Of a stretch of 64,000 bases of DNA, positions 7,180 through 16,012 are shown piece after piece. Both the position numbers and the translations under genes were made by a program. The DNA comes from Streptomyces werraensis (lineage in GTDB: Bacteria > Actinomycetota > Actinomycetes > Streptomycetales > Streptomycetaceae), in the NCBI GenBank assembly GCA_014656175.1, contig BNBX01000007.1, forward strand, positions 241,800 through 305,799, read 5' to 3'. The notes beneath the pieces are model-generated. The model searched no databases. It was not told where the DNA came from and saw only the letters and a program-made list of their open reading frames with translations. Each line of letters opens with the position of its first letter. Position 1 is the stretch's first letter.

Positions 7180-9426
7180 TCAGGCCGCCCGGAACGTCCG
7201 CAGCCGCAGGGAGTTGCCCACCACGAACACCGAGGAGAACGCCATGGCCGCCCCCGCGATCATGGGGTTCAGCAGACCGGACGCCGCGAGGGGCAGGGCG
7301 GCGACGTTGTAGGCGAACGCCCAGAACAGGTTGGACCTGATCGTGCCCAGGGTGCGGCGGGCGAGCCGGACGGCGTCCGCCGCGGCCCGCAGGTCGCCGC
7401 GGACCAGCGTGAGGTCGCCCGCCTCGATCGCCGCGTCCGTGCCGGTGCCCATCGCCAGGCCCAGGTCGGCCTGGGCCAGGGCCGCCGCGTCGTTGACGCC
7501 GTCGCCGACCATGGCGACGGAGCGGCCCTGCGACTGCAGACGCTTGACGACGTCCACCTTGTCCTGCGGCAGCACCTCCGCGATCACGTCGTCGGAGGCG
7601 ATGCCCACCTCGCGGGCCACCGAGTGCGCCACCGCCTCGTTGTCCCCCGTCAGGAGCATGGGGCGCAGACCCAGTGCGCGCAGGCGGCGGACCGCCTCCG
7701 GGCTCGTCTCCTTGACCGTGTCGGCGATCTCCAGGACCGCGCGGACCTCGCCGTCCCAGGCGACCAGGACCGCCGTGCGGCCCGTCGCCTCGGCTGCGTC
7801 GAGGGTGCGCGCGAGGGGCGCGGGCAGGGGGAGGGACCAGTCCGTCATCAGGCGGGGGCGGCCCACCAGGACCGCGTGGCCCTCGACCACGCCCTGGACC
7901 CCCAGGCCCGGGACGGCCGTGAAGTCCTCAGGGGTGGGCAGCGTGCCGAGTTCGGCCAGGGCCGCGTCCGCCACGGCTCGGGCGATCGGGTGTTCCGAGG
8001 CGTGTTCCAGGGCGCCGGCCAGGCGCAGCACGTCCGTCTCGTCGGCGCCGGGGGAGTGGACGGCCACCAGACTCATCCGGCCGGTGGTGACGGTGCCGGT
8101 CTTGTCCAGGACCACCGTGTCGACACGACGGGTGGACTCCAGGACCTCCGGTCCCTTGATCAGGATGCCGAGCTGGGCGCCCCGGCCGGTGCCGACCATC
8201 AGCGCGGTCGGGGTGGCGAGGCCGAGGGCGCAGGGGCAGGCGATGATCAGGACCGCCACGGCGGCGGTGAAGGCGGCCGTGGTGCCCGCGCCGTTGCCGA
8301 TCCAGAAGCCCAGGGTGGCCAGGGCGAGGGCGACGACCACGGGGACGAAGACGGCGGACACGCGGTCGGCGAGCCGCTGGGCGGACGCCTTGCCGTTCTG
8401 GGCGTCCTCCACCAGCCGTGCCATGCGCGCCAGTTGGGTGTCCGCACCGACCCGGGTGGCCCGCACGACGAGACGGCCGCCGGCGTTGACCGTGGCACCC
8501 GTGACCGGGTCCCCCGCGGTGACCTCCACCGGGACCGACTCGCCCGTCAGCATCGACGCGTCGACCGCGGAGGAGCCTTCCACGACCGTGCCGTCGGTAG
8601 CGATCTTCTCCCCGGGGCGGACCAGGAAGTGGTCGCCGGCCGTCAGACGCGTCACGGGGCGGGTCTCCTCGCCGCCGTCGGGGAGGAGGACCGTGACCTC
8701 CTTCGCTCCCAGCTCCAGCAGCGCGCGCAGGGCGGCTCCGGCCCGGCGCTTGGCGCGGGCCTCGAAGTAGCGGCCGGCCAGGATGAACGTCGTGACGCCG
8801 GCCGCCGCCTCCAGGTAGAGGTTCCCGGCGCCGTCCGAGCGGGACACCGTGAACTCGAAGGGGTGCGTCATGCCCGGAGTGCCCGCGGTGCCGAGGAACA
8901 GGGCCCAGACGGACCACAGGAACGCGGCGGTCGTGCCGACGGAGACCAGTGTGTCCATCGTGGCCGCGCCGTGGCGGGCGTTGGTGAGGGCCGCGCGGTG
9001 GAACGGCCAGGCCGCGTAGGTGACGACGGGCGCCGCGAGGGTCAGGGACAGCCACTGCCAGTACTCGAACTGCAGGGCCGGGACCATCGCCATCGCGACG
9101 ACGGGGGCCGACAGCAGGATCGCCGTGATCAAGCGGTCGCGCAGGGGGCGGAGTTCGTCCGGCTCCGGCGGCTGCCGTTCGTCGGCGCCGGGCGGGGAGG
9201 GTTCTCTGGCGCTGTAGCCGGTGGCCTCGACCGTGGCGATCAGGTCGGGGACGGTCACGCCGGCGCCGTAGCTGATCCGGGCCTTCTCGGTGGCGTAGTT
9301 CACCGTGGCGGTGACGCCCTCCATCCGGTTGAGCTTCCTCTCGATCCGCGCGGCGCACGAGGCGCAGGTCATCCCTCCTACGGAGAGTTCCACCTCGGCA
9401 TCGGCGCCGGTCGTACGGACGGTCAT
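7180..9426 (-). CDS. copA: Copper-exporting P1B-type ATPase CopA
   Basis: Copper(I) efflux ATPase of the cytoplasmic membrane, 748 residues. One N-terminal heavy-metal domain has GMTCASC (about residues 18-24). The membrane CPC metal site (IACPCALG), phosphorylation motif DKTGT, the HP dipeptide of P1B pumps (SEHPIA), TGDN and the hinge GDGVNDA all occur in the expected order, with two C-terminal helices ending the protein. The ATG follows AAGGAG. Two CsoR-type palindromes lie 53-115 bp upstream, so copper-induced derepression is likely. It is divergent from a His-rich secreted protein sharing that regulatory region. Confidence 0.96.
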   Translation of the reverse strand: MTVRTTGADAEVELSVGGMTCASCAARIERKLNRMEGVTATVNYATEKARISYGAGVTVPDLIATVEATGYSAREPSPPGADERQPPEPDELRPLRDRLITAILLSAPVVAMAMVPALQFEYWQWLSLTLAAPVVTYAAWPFHRAALTNARHGAATMDTLVSVGTTAAFLWSVWALFLGTAGTPGMTHPFEFTVSRSDGAGNLYLEAAAGVTTFILAGRYFEARAKRRAGAALRALLELGAKEVTVLLPDGGEETRPVTRLTAGDHFLVRPGEKIATDGTVVEGSSAVDASMLTGESVPVEVTAGDPVTGATVNAGGRLVVRATRVGADTQLARMARLVEDAQNGKASAQRLADRVSAVFVPVVVALALATLGFWIGNGAGTTAAFTAAVAVLIIACPCALGLATPTALMVGTGRGAQLGILIKGPEVLESTRRVDTVVLDKTGTVTTGRMSLVAVHSPGADETDVLRLAGALEHASEHPIARAVADAALAELGTLPTPEDFTAVPGLGVQGVVEGHAVLVGRPRLMTDWSLPLPAPLARTLDAAEATGRTAVLVAWDGEVRAVLEIADTVKETSPEAVRRLRALGLRPMLLTGDNEAVAHSVAREVGIASDDVIAEVLPQDKVDVVKRLQSQGRSVAMVGDGVNDAAALAQADLGLAMGTGTDAAIEAGDLTLVRGDLRAAADAVRLARRTLGTIRSNLFWAFAYNVAALPLAASGLLNPMIAGAAMAFSSVFVVGNSLRLRTFRAA

Positions 9427-9478
9427 CGCTGACTCCTTGCGGATACGGGGCGGGGGTATCACTCGAGGGAAGTATGTA

Positions 9479-9493
9479 TACCCCCAGGGGGTA
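9479..9493. promoter_or_regulatory. CsoR-type operator, copA-proximal
   Basis: TACCCCCAGGGGGTA is a perfect 15-bp palindrome around a central A. It has the TACCC/GGGTA form described for CsoR copper repressors of actinobacteria. It lies about 50 bp upstream of the copA start. A further GATAC-N9-GTATC inverted repeat (9442-9460) sits between it and copA and may be a weaker site. Confidence 0.75.
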
Positions 9494-9525
9494 CGCGACG
9501 CAAGGTGCTCGGCGACTTGACTTAG

Positions 9526-9540
9526 TACCCCCCAGGGGTA
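9526..9540. promoter_or_regulatory. CsoR-type operator, distal copy
   Basis: TACCCCCCAGGGGTA, a near copy of the site at 9479-9493, is placed 47 bp away. It lies about 65 bp upstream of the divergent His-rich secreted-protein gene. The pair suggests that both divergent transcripts are held by CsoR and released by copper. No csoR gene lies in the window. Confidence 0.72.
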
Positions 9541-9604
9541 TGGTGAGCTGTATCGATCGGCTCGTGATGGATGGCGGGCCGCTGTTTCCAGGGGAGAGAC
9601 GGCC

Positions 9605-10567
9605 ATGAAGACCGGACTGAGGATCACCGCGTTCGCCGCCGCGCTGGCCGGCGCCTTCGGCACCGCCTACGGGGTCGGCCAGACCTTCGACCCGGTCGTC
9701 GCGGAACGCCGGCCCGCCCACGAGGAGCGGCATCCGTCGGAAGCGGCGGAGAGCGAACACGGCGGGACCGCCGCGCACCCGCCCGGCGGCCTGCAGATCT
9801 CCGAGGGCGGCTACACCCTCGACCTGGACACCCCGGCGGTGACCGCGGGCGAGCGGGCCGAACTGCGGTTCACCGTGCGGGACGCGGACGGACGCTCCGT
9901 CGACGAGTACCGGCGGGAGCACGACAAGGAGCTGCACCTCATCGTGGCCTCCCGTGACCTGGTGACCTACCGCCACCTCCACCCCGAGCGCGCCCCCGAC
10001 GGCACCTGGAGCACGCCCGTCGACCTGCCCCGCGCCGGCGGCTACCGGGTGTTCGCCGACTTCACCCCGGACCGGCCGGGGGCGGAGAACCTCACCCTCG
10101 GCGCGGACCTGGCCGCCTCCGGCCCCTACAGCCCCCGCGAGCTGCCGCCGCCCTCCACCACGGCCCGCGTCGACGGCTACGACGTGAAGCTGACCGGGAC
10201 CCTGACGCCCGGCCGGGCGAGCGAGCTGCGCCTGACCGTCACGCGCGACGGCGACCCGGTCACCGATCTCCAGCCCTACCTGGGCGCCTACGGCCACCTG
10301 GTCGCCCTGCGCGCCGGAGACCTCGCCTATCTGCACGTCCACCCCGAGGGCGAACCGGGCGACGGCACGACCAGGCCGGGCCCGCACGTCTCCTTCACCG
10401 CCACGGCCCCCAGCAGCGGAAGCTACCGCCTGTTCCTGGATTTCAAGCACGACGGAGTCGTCCGCACGGCCGCCTTCACCGTGGAGGCCGGAAAGGCCGC
10501 GCCGGAGGAGCCCGCTTCACCGGGCCGCACGGAGTCGCCCGGCCACTCCGGCGGTCACGGCCACTGA
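9605..10567 (+). CDS. Secreted His-rich protein with duplicated HxHPE domain, copper-associated
   Basis: Probable extracytoplasmic metal-associated protein of 320 residues. It has an N-terminal membrane or signal segment (ITAFAAALAGAFGTAYG) and two homologous halves of about 95 residues. Each half has an ELRFTV/ELRLTV strand, a later HL/HLV strand, an HLHPE or HVHPEG motif and a GYRVFADF/SYRLFLDF strand. The C-terminus ends GHSGGHGH. The ATG follows GGGGAGAGAC. It shares a CsoR-site region with copA, so copper induction is likely. Copper binding is inferred from the His motifs and context; no enzymatic motif is seen. Confidence 0.8.
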   Translation: MKTGLRITAFAAALAGAFGTAYGVGQTFDPVVAERRPAHEERHPSEAAESEHGGTAAHPPGGLQISEGGYTLDLDTPAVTAGERAELRFTVRDADGRSVDEYRREHDKELHLIVASRDLVTYRHLHPERAPDGTWSTPVDLPRAGGYRVFADFTPDRPGAENLTLGADLAASGPYSPRELPPPSTTARVDGYDVKLTGTLTPGRASELRLTVTRDGDPVTDLQPYLGAYGHLVALRAGDLAYLHVHPEGEPGDGTTRPGPHVSFTATAPSSGSYRLFLDFKHDGVVRTAAFTVEAGKAAPEEPASPGRTESPGHSGGHGH

Positions 10568-10570
10568 GGG

Positions 10571-12409
10571 TCAGCCCAGCGCCCGGTCCAGGTTGTACGC
10601 CGCGCTGATCAGCGCGAGGTGGGTGAAGGCCTGGGGGAAGTTCCCCTGTTGCTGGCCGGTGTGGCCGATCTCCTCGGCGTAGAGGCCGAGGTGGTTGCCG
10701 TAGGTGAGCATCTTCTCGAAGGCCAGGCGGGCCTCGTCCAGGCGGCCGGCGCGGGTGAGGGCCTCCACGTACCAGAACGAGCAGATGGAGAACGTGCCCT
10801 CCTCGCCGTGCAGGCCGTCCGGGCTCACGTTCGGGTCGTAGCGGTAGACCAGCGAGTCGGAGACCAGCTCACGGGTCAGACAGTCCAGCGTGGACAGCCA
10901 CTTGGGGTCCTTCGGCGCGATGAACTTCGCCATCGGCATCATCAGCAGCGCCGCGTCCAGCACCCCGCCCCCCTCGTGCTGGACGAACGCCCTCAGCTCC
11001 TCCGACCAGCACTCGGTCATGATCCGCCGGTAGATCGCGTCCCTGCACTCCATCCAGCGGGGCAGGTCCGAGGGCAGACCGCGGCGGCGGGCCATGCGGA
11101 CGCCGCGCTCGATCGCCACCCAGCACATCAGCCGCGAGTACAGGAAGCTCTGCCGGCCGCCCCGCGTCTCCCAGATGCCCTCGTCGGGCTGGTCCCAGTT
11201 CGCGCACACCCACTCGACCAGCGCCGTCACATGGTCCCACTGCTCGCTGGAGATCGGCTCGGCCCACTTGTCGTACAGGTAGATCGAGTCGATCAGCGCG
11301 CCGTACACGTCCAGTTGCAGCTGGTCGGCCGCCGCGTTGCCGACCCGGACCGGACGTGAGCCGCGGTGGCCCTCCAGGTGGTCCAGAGTCTGTTCGGGCA
11401 GGTCGGTGCGGCCGTCGATGCCGTACATGATCTGGAGCGGGCCCGACGGTTTGCCGTCGCCGGGGCTGATGTGCCGGGAGACGAACGCCATGAACGCCTC
11501 CGCCTCCTCGGTGAAGCCCAGCCGCAGCATGGCGTACACGCAGAACGCCGCGTCGCGCACCCACATGTACCGGTAGTCCCAGTTGCGTTCGCCGCCGAAC
11601 TCCTCCGGCAGGCTCGTCGTGGGAGCGGCGACGATCGCCCCGGTGGGCGCGTACGTCAGCAGCTTCAGCGTGAGCGCCGAGCGGTGCACCATCTCCCGCC
11701 AGCGGCCCCGGTAGCGGGACGCGGACAGCCAGTCCCGCCAGTAGCGCACCGTCGCGGCGAACTCCTGCTCCGCCTCCTCGTGCGCGCACCCCCGCGGCGC
11801 CAGCTCCCCGCCGACCTGGTCCAGCGCGAACACGGCCGTCTCGCCCTCGGCCAGCTTGAACTCGGACCGCACGTCGAGTCCGTCCTGCTCCAGCGGGACG
11901 GTGGCGGTGAGCGCCAGGTCCAGCGCCTCGGACTCGAAGACGGCCACGTCCTCCATGATCCGCAGCGTGTGCGGCAGCGCCGCGTAGCCGAAGCGCGGCG
12001 CCACCCGCGCGCGGAACGGCAGCGATCCCCGTACGCACAGCACCCGCCGGATCAGCCGGTGCCGGCCCGCCTCCACGGACTCGCCGGACACGGGCATGAA
12101 GTCCTGCACCTCACCGACGCCGTCCTCGGTGAAGTACCGGGTGATCAGCACGTTCGTGTCGGGGAAGTAGAACTGCTTGGTGCGGGCCGGCACGGCCGCC
12201 GCCAGCTCGAAGCAGCCGCCCCGGTCGGCGTCCAGCAGCGCCGCGAACACGCTGGGCGCGTCGAAGCGCGGCGCGCAGTACCAGTCGATGGTGCCGTCCG
12301 TCGCCACCAGCGCCACGCTGCGCAGGTCGCCGATCAGCCCGTGGTCGGCGATGGGCATGTACCGCCGGTCGCCGGATCCGTCGCCCGGCCGGTTCGTCGT
12401 CCCGTCCAT
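10571..12409 (-). CDS. Glycoside hydrolase family 15 protein (glucoamylase/trehalase-like)
   Basis: Cytoplasmic alpha-glucosidase of the GH15 type; actinobacterial members include trehalases as well as glucoamylase- or dextranase-like enzymes. The 612 residues comprise an N-terminal beta-sandwich beginning ADHGLIGDLRSVALV...DGTIDWYC and a C-terminal (alpha/alpha)6 barrel with the family signatures ERNWDYRYMWVRDAAF and EEGTFSICSFWYVEAL, ending GNFPQAFTHLALI. There is no signal peptide. The ATG follows AGGAGG with seven-base spacing. Trehalase is a fair guess but the sequence does not settle the substrate. A hairpin lies directly upstream. Confidence 0.92.
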   Translation of the reverse strand: MDGTTNRPGDGSGDRRYMPIADHGLIGDLRSVALVATDGTIDWYCAPRFDAPSVFAALLDADRGGCFELAAAVPARTKQFYFPDTNVLITRYFTEDGVGEVQDFMPVSGESVEAGRHRLIRRVLCVRGSLPFRARVAPRFGYAALPHTLRIMEDVAVFESEALDLALTATVPLEQDGLDVRSEFKLAEGETAVFALDQVGGELAPRGCAHEEAEQEFAATVRYWRDWLSASRYRGRWREMVHRSALTLKLLTYAPTGAIVAAPTTSLPEEFGGERNWDYRYMWVRDAAFCVYAMLRLGFTEEAEAFMAFVSRHISPGDGKPSGPLQIMYGIDGRTDLPEQTLDHLEGHRGSRPVRVGNAAADQLQLDVYGALIDSIYLYDKWAEPISSEQWDHVTALVEWVCANWDQPDEGIWETRGGRQSFLYSRLMCWVAIERGVRMARRRGLPSDLPRWMECRDAIYRRIMTECWSEELRAFVQHEGGGVLDAALLMMPMAKFIAPKDPKWLSTLDCLTRELVSDSLVYRYDPNVSPDGLHGEEGTFSICSFWYVEALTRAGRLDEARLAFEKMLTYGNHLGLYAEEIGHTGQQQGNFPQAFTHLALISAAYNLDRALG

Positions 12410-12434
12410 CGCAGCCTCCTCGGCCGGCGCGTGT

Positions 12435-12458
12435 CCTCCTGCCAGCTTAGGCAGGAGG
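12435..12458 (-). terminator. Hairpin between rlmG-like and GH15 genes
   Basis: CCTCCTGCC and GGCAGGAGG form a perfect 9-bp stem with a six-base loop. It lies 35 bp past the stop of the methyltransferase gene, so it probably terminates that transcript before the GH15 gene, which starts at 12409 on the same strand. No U-tract follows, as is usual in Streptomyces. Confidence 0.6.
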
Positions 12459-12492
12459 GGCGGCGCCGGCCTTCCGGCGGGCGAGGGAACGC

Positions 12493-13638
12493 CTACCGGC
12501 GTACGGCCTTGAGGATCACGAACTTCGGGTCCGACGCCACCACCTCGCTGTTGCCGAACAGACGGCGCAGCTTCACGTGGTGACCCAGGTGCCGGTTGCC
12601 GACCACCCACAGCTCGCCGCCCGGGCGCAGGGTGCGGCGGGCGCCGGTGAACATGCGCCAGGCCGTGGCGTCGGTGGTCGCCTGGTGGGAGTGGAAGGGC
12701 GGGTTGGTGAGGACCATGTCGACGCTGCCGGACGGGACGCCCGTCAGACCGTCGCCGACCCGGAACTCGGCGTGCCCGCTCACGTCGTTCGCCCGGTAGG
12801 TGTCCTGCGCCGACGCCACCGCCTGGAAGGACTCGTCCACGAACAGCACCTCGGCCTTCGGGTCGGCCAGCGCCATCGACGTCCCCACGACGCCGTTGCC
12901 GCAGCCCAGGTCCACCACCCGGCCGCCGTCCCGCCCGGCGGGCAGATGGCGCAGGAAGAAGCGGGTGCCGATGTCGAGCCGGTCCGCGCAGAACACCCCG
13001 GCGTGGTTGACGACCGGGCGGCCCGACACCGCGCCGACGTTCCCGGGCAGCGTGTAGCGGTACGGCCACGGATTCGGCGGGCGGACCAGGGACGGATCCG
13101 GCGTGCAGAAGATCAGGCGGGCCTTCTTCTCCGCCAGGGAGGTGCGGGTCGGGCCGAGGATCCGCTCGAACAGCCTCAGCGTCGAGGTGTGGATCTCCTT
13201 CACCATGCCCGTGCCGACCACGACCGTGTCCGCGTGCACCGACGGCGCCAGCCGCAGCAGCTGGTCCTCCAGCAGCGCCAGGCTCTTCGGCACCCGCACC
13301 AGCAGCACGTCGGTCCGCTCCGGCGGCGCGTCCTGCGTGGTCAGCAGCCGGACCGTGCCCGGCTCGACGCCGTTGCGGGCGAGGTTGGCGCGGGTGGCCT
13401 CCTGCCCCAGCCAGGAGTCGGTGATCTGCGTCGGCCGGTGCGCGGCGAGCGCCGTGACCAGCGCCCCCCACCGGTCACCGGCCACCACGACCGTCCCGGA
13501 CAACGGCGGCTGCCGCTCGGCGAGATGCCTGAGGAGATACTCGTCGGAGGCGTCCCAGGCGCGCAGCCTGTCCCGCGGGTCCTCGGGGAAGCGGGACAGC
13601 ACCGGCTCGCCCCAGGGGGTCGTCATACGGTCGTTCAT
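12493..13638 (-). CDS. RlmG/RsmC-like rRNA guanine-N2 methyltransferase
   Basis: SAM-dependent methyltransferase of the RlmG/RsmC type, which modifies a guanine in 23S or 16S rRNA. The 381 residues comprise a degenerate N-terminal methyltransferase-like half and a catalytic C-terminal half with the SAM motif VVDLGCGNGVVG (about residues 240-251) and the catalytic NPPFH motif typical of N2-guanine enzymes. The length matches RlmG. The first ATG (13638) is used, although its ribosome site is weak; a second ATG at 13626 is possible. A hairpin terminates the gene downstream. Confidence 0.85.
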   Translation of the reverse strand: MNDRMTTPWGEPVLSRFPEDPRDRLRAWDASDEYLLRHLAERQPPLSGTVVVAGDRWGALVTALAAHRPTQITDSWLGQEATRANLARNGVEPGTVRLLTTQDAPPERTDVLLVRVPKSLALLEDQLLRLAPSVHADTVVVGTGMVKEIHTSTLRLFERILGPTRTSLAEKKARLIFCTPDPSLVRPPNPWPYRYTLPGNVGAVSGRPVVNHAGVFCADRLDIGTRFFLRHLPAGRDGGRVVDLGCGNGVVGTSMALADPKAEVLFVDESFQAVASAQDTYRANDVSGHAEFRVGDGLTGVPSGSVDMVLTNPPFHSHQATTDATAWRMFTGARRTLRPGGELWVVGNRHLGHHVKLRRLFGNSEVVASDPKFVILKAVRR

Positions 13639-13796
13639 CGTGCAGCCAGGCTAGCCGAGCCCCGGACCGTCCCGGCGCGGCGCACGGGCGCGGACGCCGG
13701 GGCACACACCCCGTACGCCCCGCGCACCCCGGCAGGGTTCCGCACGTGAGCGGCCTGTCGTCCGCCGGCGTTGCGGATCATGGGAGACTCGCCCCC

Positions 13797-15035
13797 ATGA
13801 GCGGGAAGGCGGACCCCCGGCCGGCAGGGGAAGGGACCACCTCGAGGACGCGGCTCGACCGGGGACGCGGGGCGCTCGGACCCGCGCTGGAGCTGGTGCA
13901 CACCGGACGCGCCCCGACCCGCGCCGTACTCACCGCGGAGCTCGGCGTCACCCGCGCCACGGCCGGAGCGGTGGCCGCCGAACTGGAGGCGCTCGGACTG
14001 ATCCGCGTGGACGCCCGGCCCGGCGCGGCCGCCGGCTCCCAGGGACGCCCCTCGCACCGGCTGTCCGTCGCCGAGGACGGGCCCGTGGCGCTCGCCGCGC
14101 AGGTTCACGCCGACGGCTTCCGCGCCGCCCTGGTCGGCCTCGGCGGCCGGATCGTCGCCACCGCGCACGGCCGCGAGGTCGTCGACCCCGATCCGGCGAA
14201 GGTGCTCGGTTCCGTCGTCGCGGCCGGCGCGGAACTGCTGCGGGAGACCGGACGACGGTGCGTGGGCGCAGGGCTCGCCGTGCCGTCGGCGGTCGCCGAA
14301 CCGGAAGGGCTGGCGCTCAACCCGCTGCACCTGGCCTGGCCCGCCGGCGCCCCGGTGCGGGAGATCTTCGCGGAGCAGGTGCGCGCCGCCGGCCTCGACG
14401 GGCCCGCGTTCGCCGCCAACGACGTCAACCTCGCCGCGCTCGCCGAACACCGGCACGGCGCCGGGCGGGGCTCCCGCGACCTGCTGTGCGTGGCCACAGG
14501 CCACCGCGGCGTCGGCGGCGCGCTGGTCCTCGACGGCCGTCTGCACACGGGCAGTTCGGGTCTCGCCCTGGAGGTCGGGCACCTCGCGGTCAACCCCGAC
14601 GGCCGGCCCTGCCACTGCGGCAGCCGGGGCTGTCTCGACGTCGAGGCGGACCCGCTGGCCCTGCTCACCGCGGCCGGCCGCGACCCGGGCCCCGAGATGT
14701 CGTTGCTGAGACAGGCCGACGACCTGATCCGCGGCCAGTACGACGACCCGCGGGTCCGCACCGCCACCGAACAGCTCATCGACCGGCTCGGCCTCGGACT
14801 GGCCGGGCTGGTCAACATCCTCAACCCCGACCGGATCATCCTCGGCGGGCTGCACCGCACCCTCCTGGAGGCCGACCCCGACCGGCTGCGGGCCGTCGTC
14901 GCGGACCGCAGCCTGTGGGGCCGCAGTGGCGGGGTGCCGATCCTCGCCTGCACGCTGGACCACAACAGTCTGGTCGGCGCGGCGGAGCTGGCCTGGCAGC
15001 CGGTGCTGGACGATCCTCTGGGGGCACTGGCGTAA
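13797..15035 (+). CDS. ROK-family transcriptional regulator
   Basis: Sugar-responsive repressor of the NagC/XylR type. An N-terminal winged helix-turn-helix (about residues 20-85, with TRAVLTAELGVTRATAGAVA) is followed by a ROK kinase-like fold. The zinc motif CHCGSRGCLD near residue 275 matches CXCGXXGCXE except for Asp at the last position. A sugar-binding loop GLALEVGHLAV precedes it. The ATG at 13797 gives 412 residues; a GTG at 13746 with a possible site AGGG upstream is an alternative. It is followed 32 bp later by the dehydrogenase gene on the same strand, so the two may form an operon. Confidence 0.9.
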   Translation: MSGKADPRPAGEGTTSRTRLDRGRGALGPALELVHTGRAPTRAVLTAELGVTRATAGAVAAELEALGLIRVDARPGAAAGSQGRPSHRLSVAEDGPVALAAQVHADGFRAALVGLGGRIVATAHGREVVDPDPAKVLGSVVAAGAELLRETGRRCVGAGLAVPSAVAEPEGLALNPLHLAWPAGAPVREIFAEQVRAAGLDGPAFAANDVNLAALAEHRHGAGRGSRDLLCVATGHRGVGGALVLDGRLHTGSSGLALEVGHLAVNPDGRPCHCGSRGCLDVEADPLALLTAAGRDPGPEMSLLRQADDLIRGQYDDPRVRTATEQLIDRLGLGLAGLVNILNPDRIILGGLHRTLLEADPDRLRAVVADRSLWGRSGGVPILACTLDHNSLVGAAELAWQPVLDDPLGALA

Positions 15036-15067
15036 GGACGACGACCGCTCGACAGAAGGCCGACCGT

Positions 15068-15964
15068 ATGACCGACACGCTCACCGTCAGCGTCCTGGGC
15101 ACCGGCATCATGGGTGCCGCGATGGCCCGCAACCTCCTGAGGGCGGGGCACACCGTCCGCGTGTGGAACCGCACCCGTGCCAAGGCCGACCCGCTGGCCG
15201 CCGACGGCGCCCACGTCGCCGGCACCCCCGCCGAGGCGGTGGAGTCCGCCGATGTGGTCCTCACCATGCTGTACGACGGCCCCGTCACCCTGGAGACGAT
15301 GCGCGCCGCCGCCCCGGCCCTGCCGCGCGGAGCCGTCTGGGCGCAGTGCACCACCAGCGGCATCGAGGACGTCGCCGGGATGGCCGCGTTCGCCCGCGAC
15401 CACGGCCTGCGCTTCTACGACTCTCCCGTCCTCGGCACCCGCAAGCCCGCCGAGGAAGGGCAGCTCACGGTGCTCGCCGCCGGCCCCGGCGAGGGCCGGG
15501 ACGCGGTGACGGCGGTGTTCGACGCGGTCGGCGCCCGCACCCTGTGGACCGGCGAGGACGGCGCGGAGGCGTCCGCCACCCGGCTGAAGCTCGTCGCCAA
15601 CAGCTGGGTGCTCGCGGCCACCGCCGCAGCGGGCGAGACGCTGGCACTGGCCCGCGCCCTGGACGTCCGGCCGGACGACTTCTTCGGCCTCATCGCCGGC
15701 GGACCGCTCGACATGGGCTATCTGCACGCCAAGGCCCAGCTGATCCTCGAGGAGCGGCTGTCCCCGGCCCAGTTCGCGGTCAGGACCGCCGCCAAGGACG
15801 CCGGGCTCATCGTGCGGGCCGGTCAGCGCCACGGCGCCCGCCTCGACGTCGCCGCCGCGAGCGCCCGCCGTCTGGAGCGGGCCGCGGCCCAGGGCCACGG
15901 CGACGAGGACATGGCCGCCGCCTATTACGCGAGCTTCGACGACGGGCCCGCGTCCGCCACCTGA
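15068..15964 (+). CDS. 3-hydroxyisobutyrate dehydrogenase-family NAD(P) oxidoreductase
   Basis: Beta-hydroxyacid dehydrogenase family member of 298 residues, cytoplasmic. The N-terminal Rossmann motif is VLGTGIMGAAMARNLL (about residues 9-24), the substrate motif is DSPVLGTRKPAEEGQL in place of the usual DAPVSGG, and the catalytic Lys lies in TRLKLVANSW. The altered substrate loop fits the imine-reductase or glyoxylate-reductase-like branch better than true 3-hydroxyisobutyrate dehydrogenase; this is inference. The ATG follows AGAAGG. It sits just after the ROK gene and just before a PPOX flavoprotein. Confidence 0.9.
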   Translation: MTDTLTVSVLGTGIMGAAMARNLLRAGHTVRVWNRTRAKADPLAADGAHVAGTPAEAVESADVVLTMLYDGPVTLETMRAAAPALPRGAVWAQCTTSGIEDVAGMAAFARDHGLRFYDSPVLGTRKPAEEGQLTVLAAGPGEGRDAVTAVFDAVGARTLWTGEDGAEASATRLKLVANSWVLAATAAAGETLALARALDVRPDDFFGLIAGGPLDMGYLHAKAQLILEERLSPAQFAVRTAAKDAGLIVRAGQRHGARLDVAAASARRLERAAAQGHGDEDMAAAYYASFDDGPASAT

Positions 15965-16012
15965 CCACCTCCACCCACTCCCTCATTTTCCCCCCTTCAG
16001 CGAGGAGTTCAC

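Noticed and set aside
7928..10450. An 840-residue minus-strand reading over copA and the His-rich gene
   Set aside because: It spans a divergent promoter region with two operators and mixes antisense and off-frame sequence; no family motif is present.
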